This document shows, in pieces, positions 60,498 to 64,000 of a stretch of 64,000 nt of DNA (positions within the stretch are counted from its first letter, which is position 1; every line of letters starts with the position of its first letter). Below the pieces are notes generated by a model. That model was given only the letters and a program-made list of their open reading frames with translations. It searched no databases and had not been told where the DNA came from. The stretch lies in assembly GCF_003428625.2 (NCBI RefSeq), contig NZ_QVQT02000004.1, positions 248,001 to 312,000 of the forward strand. The letters run 5' to 3'. The position numbers and the translations under genes are program-made. Source of the stretch: Paracidobacterium acidisoli. Its GTDB lineage: Bacteria > Acidobacteriota > Terriglobia > Terriglobales > Acidobacteriaceae.

Positions 60498-61448
60498 TTA
60501 CAGTGACGATTTTCCGTTACGGCGAGAGGCACCCTGCTTTTCGTCTGCTGCGCATCCCTCCGGCTCCTGCAGTTTTTGCCGCAGCAGGTCCAGAAAGGCC
60601 TGCATCGCCGGCGACATCCACTTGTCCTTGTGCCACAAAATATGCGTCGCAATATCGAGCTTCGGCCCCGTCCAGCGCAGCACCGCGATCTGCCGCTTCT
60701 TCAGCTCCGCTGCCACCACAATCTCCGGCAGCAGTCCAATGCCCATCCCCGTCGCCACGCACTGCTTCAGAGCCTCCACGCTTGAGAACTCCGTAACATT
60801 CCCCGGACGAATATTGAACGAGGCCATCATCTGATCGATCTTCAGCCGGTACGAGCAGCCCGACTCCGTCAGCAGCAGAACCTGTCCCTCCAGATCCTTC
60901 GGCTGCACCGCTCTCGCCTTCGCCAGCGGGTCCTCCGGATGCGCGACGAAGAACACCCGCTCCAGCCGCAGCCGCTCCGCCAGCACCTGCCCGCCGCCCG
61001 CCGTATCCGACATGCGGATCGCCATATCCAGCCTGCCGCTCTCGAACAGCTCTGAAAACGGCTCGTTTCCGTAAGGCCGAAAGATCAGCTCCACCTTTGG
61101 ATAGCGCTTCCGGTACATCTGCAGTACCTGCGGCAGCCGGTAGGTCAGCACGCTCTCCGGCGATCCGATCCGCAGCGGCCCCGAAGGCTCCGCGTCGAAC
61201 TTCACCGCCCGCTGTCCCTGCTCCATCGCCGCCAGTGCCTGCTCCGCATGCGGAAGAAAGCGCCGTCCCGCGTCGGTCAGCACCACGCGCTTCGCCAGCC
61301 GGTCGAAGAGCGGCGAACCCAGCTCCTCTTCGAGCGCTTTGATCTGCGACGTCACATTCGACTGCACGGTGTTTACGCGCTCCGCCGTGCGCGTGAAATT
61401 CAGCTCTTCGGCCAGAACGCAGAACGTCTGAAGCTGCCGCACTTCCAT
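60498..61448 (-). CDS. LysR-family transcriptional regulator
   Basis: The 316-residue protein has the LysR HTH at the N-terminus (LQTFCVLAEELNFTRTAERV, TVQSNVTSQIKALEEELG, LFDRLAKRVVLTDAGRRFLPHA) and a periplasmic-binding-type effector domain (RIGSPESVLTYRLPQVLQMY through GMGIGLLPEIVV). The ligand cannot be predicted. AGGGG before the ATG at 61448 supports this start over one six codons further upstream. LysR proteins usually control a divergent neighbour; here that is the HExxH protein gene at 61662. The 3' end abuts a repeat cluster. Confidence 0.92.
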   Translation of the reverse strand: MEVRQLQTFCVLAEELNFTRTAERVNTVQSNVTSQIKALEEELGSPLFDRLAKRVVLTDAGRRFLPHAEQALAAMEQGQRAVKFDAEPSGPLRIGSPESVLTYRLPQVLQMYRKRYPKVELIFRPYGNEPFSELFESGRLDMAIRMSDTAGGGQVLAERLRLERVFFVAHPEDPLAKARAVQPKDLEGQVLLLTESGCSYRLKIDQMMASFNIRPGNVTEFSSVEALKQCVATGMGIGLLPEIVVAAELKKRQIAVLRWTGPKLDIATHILWHKDKWMSPAMQAFLDLLRQKLQEPEGCAADEKQGASRRNGKSSL

Positions 61449-61661
61449 CGCATCCCCTCCATCCATCTCTGAAAGAGATCGAAATCATTCTAACAATCCA
61501 TTGGACGAATCGTCAGGCCGGATCGAAACTCACCCCAGTGATATCCCATCCGGTCCCGCAGACGGCGCGCAGCCCCGAATTTGAACGCCGGAAGCGGATA
61601 GCCGGCCGATCGCCCCTCGCGCCGTGTGCAAAGCACCCACCGCTACGGGAAAGGAAGAACC

Positions 61662-62318
61662 ATGATCTCCGCAGGAACCCCGCTTCGCCACAGTCTCACC
61701 CTCCCGGCCTGCATCCTCTTCGTTGCGGCATCGTTCGCCCTCCGGTCGAGACCGCTGCGCGCCGAAGCCTCGCCGCCCCACACCACCCTCATCTTTTATG
61801 GAGATCCCCACATGAAGGAGTCGCTCTGGCCCGCTCTCTTTACCATCCTGCAGCAGGATCTCTCCGCGCGCGAGGGCGAGCTCGCCGCCGCCTCCATGCT
61901 CGATCCTGCTCCCGAGATGGTGCGCGGCATCAGCTTTCCCTCCGGCAGCTCTGCCCGTCCTGCCATCGTCGTGCGCCTCAGCGGCCGCTGCGACATCCTT
62001 CCACAGGCCTGGTCGCCCGTCTACAGCGGCCCCCTCGGCTGGGTTACGGAGCTGCATGGCGTCATCCGCCCCTACATCTACATCGACTGCGCCCGCATCG
62101 TGCAGCTTCTCAACCAGCGCGCCCTTGGCATGAATAAGGAGCAGCGCCGCTCCGCCATGTGCCAGGCCATCTCCCACATCCTCATTCACGAGTGGATTCA
62201 CATCGCCACGCAGAAAGCGGCGCACACCTCCGGCGGCATCGAAAAGGCAAACCTCGGCATCGACGAGCTCATCACCGCTCCCGCCAGCCCCGCCGCGCAT
62301 ACCTCCACCGGCCGCTGA
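61662..62318 (+). CDS. putative exported protein with HExxH motif
   Basis: The 218-residue protein has a signal peptide (about residues 1-34, LPACILFVAASFALRSRPLRA). It contains ILIHEWIHIATQ with H176-E177 and H180, a zincin-like HExxH site, near the C-terminus, and a conserved-looking YIYIDCARI strand before it. The third ligand is not obvious, so peptidase activity is a guess. AAGGAAG before the ATG at 61662 is clear. It is divergent from the LysR gene across 213 bp. Similar short exported HExxH proteins occur in Acidobacteriota, but no named family is recognised. Confidence 0.6.
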   Translation: MISAGTPLRHSLTLPACILFVAASFALRSRPLRAEASPPHTTLIFYGDPHMKESLWPALFTILQQDLSAREGELAAASMLDPAPEMVRGISFPSGSSARPAIVVRLSGRCDILPQAWSPVYSGPLGWVTELHGVIRPYIYIDCARIVQLLNQRALGMNKEQRRSAMCQAISHILIHEWIHIATQKAAHTSGGIEKANLGIDELITAPASPAAHTSTGR

Positions 62319-62364
62319 CCTCCATCCACTCTGTAAACCCATCAAAACCCGGGTGCCAAATCAC

Positions 62365-62408
62365 GGGTGCCCCACCTTCGCCGCCCGTCGTGGGCGGCCA
62401 AGGTGGGA
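62365..62408. repeat. dispersed repeat, family B, short variant
   Basis: GGGTGCCCCACCTTCGCCGCCCG-TCGT-GGGCGG-C-CAAGGTGGG folds into one long hairpin with paired arms CCACCTT/AAGGTGG and CCGCCC/GGGCGG. It lies in the 198-bp gap between the HExxH gene and thrS. Confidence 0.8.
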
Positions 62409-62516
62409 GAAGGACATTTACGGGCACGGAATACCCGAGACGGGAACCGCCTTCCGGCAGAATCTTCCTGCAGAAGAGCAGTCTCTGCCGTGACGAAGTA
62501 TCCTTGAAACAGACCT

Positions 62517-64000
62517 ATGTCATCCACGCAGATTCAGATTCAGCTTCCCGACGGCTCTCTGAAGTCCTTCCCCGCCGGCACCACGGCCTTCCAGGTCGCC
62601 GAAAGCATCTCGCCTCGCCTCGCCGCGGCCTCCATCGTGGCGCGCATCCGCCCGTTGCATGCGGCCGCCGCCATTACCGCCACCGGCGCCGAGACCGAAG
62701 CCTCCATGTACGCCGCCGAAGATCACAGCGCCGAGCGCCTCGTCGATCTCTCCACGCCGCTCGTGGAAGACGTCGCGCTCCATCTCCTCACGGAGAAGGA
62801 TCAGGACGCGCTCAAAGTCGTGCGCCACTCCGCCGCGCACGTCCTCGCCACCGCCGTCCTTGAGCTCTTTCCGGAAACGAAGCTCGGCCACGGCCCCGCG
62901 ACCGACGCCGGCTTCTTCTACGATTTCTACCGCCCCACGCCCTTCACGCCCGAGGATCTGAAGCTCATCGAAGGCCGCATGGCCGAGATCGTTGCCCGTG
63001 ACGAAAAATTCCACCGCGAGTTCGAGCCCCGCGACGAGGGCCTCGCCCGCTTCAAAGTCGACAACGACTTTATGAAGATCCACTTCATCGAGCGCTTCAC
63101 GAAGCCCGGCGAAGAGATCTCGCTCTACCGCAACGGCCACTTCGTCGACTTCTGCCGCGGACCGCACGTCCCCTCCACCGGCCGCGTTAAAGCCTTCAAA
63201 GTGCTCTCGCTCGCCGGAGCCTACTGGCTCGGCGACGAGAAGAACCCGCAGCTCCAGCGCATCTACGGCACCGCCTTTCTGTCGAAGAAAGAAATGGACG
63301 AGCACTTCGTGCGCCTCGAAGAGGCCGCAAAGCGCGACCATCGCGTCCTCGGCAAACAGCTCGATCTCTTCTCCATTCAGGAGGTCGCCGGAGCCGGCCT
63401 CATCTTCTGGCACCCCAAAGGCGGTATGATCCGTAAGATCATGGAAGACTGGATGCGCGAAGAGTGTATCCGCCGCGGTTACAATATGGTCTTCACGCCG
63501 CACGTCATGCGCTCCAGGCTGTGGGAGATCAGCGGCCACGCAGGTTTTTACTCGCAGAACATGTTCACGCCCATGGAGCTCGACGACGCCGAGTATCGGC
63601 TCAAGCCCATGAACTGCCCCGGCCACATTCTTATCTATAAGAATTCCCCGAAGAGCTACCGCGATCTCCCCGTGCGGTACGCCGAGCTCGGCAACGTCTA
63701 CCGCTACGAGCGCTCCGGCACCATGCACGGCCTGCTGCGCGTCCGCGGCTTCACGCAGGACGATGCGCACATCTTCTGCACGCCCGAGCAGATCGAAGAC
63801 GAAGTCGTCGCCTGCATCGACTTCGCCGAAGCTGTGCTGAAGACCTTCGGCTTCAGCGAATTCAAGGTCGAGCTCTCCACCTGGGACCCGAAGGACCGCA
63901 AAAGCTACGCCGGCTCCGACGACAAGTGGGACCTCGCCATCCGCTCGCTCGAAAGCGCTCTCGAGCGAAAGAACATCCCGCACACCGTCATCCCCGGTGA
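62517..64000 (+). CDS. thrS: threonyl-tRNA synthetase, partial (cut by window end)
   Basis: ThrRS charges tRNA-Thr and edits Ser-tRNA-Thr. The 494 residues visible here cover the TGS domain (QIQLPDGSLKSFPAGTTAF, 1-65), the editing domain with HSAAH and the SAD region FVDFCRGPHVPSTG, and the class II catalytic core through motif 1 and motif 2 (RYERSGTMHGLLRVRGFTQDD in part). The stop and the anticodon-binding domain lie beyond position 64000. The start at 62517 gives the normal N-terminus; no good Shine-Dalgarno is visible. A family-B repeat lies in its upstream region. Confidence 0.97.
   Translation, partial: MSSTQIQIQLPDGSLKSFPAGTTAFQVAESISPRLAAASIVARIRPLHAAAAITATGAETEASMYAAEDHSAERLVDLSTPLVEDVALHLLTEKDQDALKVVRHSAAHVLATAVLELFPETKLGHGPATDAGFFYDFYRPTPFTPEDLKLIEGRMAEIVARDEKFHREFEPRDEGLARFKVDNDFMKIHFIERFTKPGEEISLYRNGHFVDFCRGPHVPSTGRVKAFKVLSLAGAYWLGDEKNPQLQRIYGTAFLSKKEMDEHFVRLEEAAKRDHRVLGKQLDLFSIQEVAGAGLIFWHPKGGMIRKIMEDWMREECIRRGYNMVFTPHVMRSRLWEISGHAGFYSQNMFTPMELDDAEYRLKPMNCPGHILIYKNSPKSYRDLPVRYAELGNVYRYERSGTMHGLLRVRGFTQDDAHIFCTPEQIEDEVVACIDFAEAVLKTFGFSEFKVELSTWDPKDRKSYAGSDDKWDLAIRSLESALERKNIPHTVIPG

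Overview
The window is GC-rich chromosomal DNA from what looks like an Acidobacteriota member, most likely family Acidobacteriaceae. The reasons are family-level: a PadR regulator followed by a large FtsX/MacB-type permease of the acidobacterial duplicated orphan permease kind, a YXWGXW-type lipoprotein with a Pro/Arg/Gln tail, a fused AroD-AroE enzyme, and several families of dispersed palindromic repeats. Genus cannot be named from sequence alone. No tRNA, rRNA, insertion sequence, prophage or CRISPR array was seen.

The window spans the replication-origin neighbourhood. From 22.7 to 29.6 kb lies mnmE-jag-yidC-yidD-rnpA-rpmH on the minus strand, divergent from dnaA. The usual dnaA-dnaN pair is split: about 6.7 kb lies between them (MocA-type oxidoreductase, YqjI-like PadR, esterase, FkbM methyltransferase, an M35-like zinc peptidase, then a 1.07 kb non-coding stretch with repeats and DnaA-box-like words directly before dnaN). 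A folC-plsC-GATase-rsmG run then leads to two parS sites and parA-parB at 52-58 kb.

From 11.6 to 18.2 kb a minus-strand operon encodes the whole route from sulfate to sulfide plus siroheme: sulfite reductase, precorrin-2 dehydrogenase, uroporphyrinogen methyltransferase, CysD, CysN and an iron-sulfur APS reductase, mostly with 4-nt overlaps. Its leader holds a 15-codon open frame with five cysteine codons, followed by a strong terminator hairpin, which is the layout of a cysteine-sensing attenuator.

The first 11 kb carry housekeeping and regulatory genes: maf, a brnT-brnA toxin-antitoxin pair with a palindromic promoter, ahcY divergent from an ArsR-methyltransferase fusion of SahR type, an ArsR-SRPBCC pair, a small metallothionein, and an isoaspartyl peptidase. 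From 18 to 22 kb are a CBS-domain protein and a two-subunit 2-oxoacid:ferredoxin oxidoreductase.

The accessory stretch from 33 to 45 kb is the most unusual. It has an M35-like peptidase, an acyltransferase, an ADP-ribosyltransferase-like protein, a PadR-permease pair whose permease has lost an internal segment, and a clearly lower-GC two-gene cassette (nucleotidyltransferase plus xylose-isomerase-like TIM barrel). The rest holds an M3 peptidase, aroDE, a Na+/H+ antiporter, a VapC-type toxin pair, an M28 peptidase, a LysR regulator and the first three-quarters of thrS, cut by the window edge.
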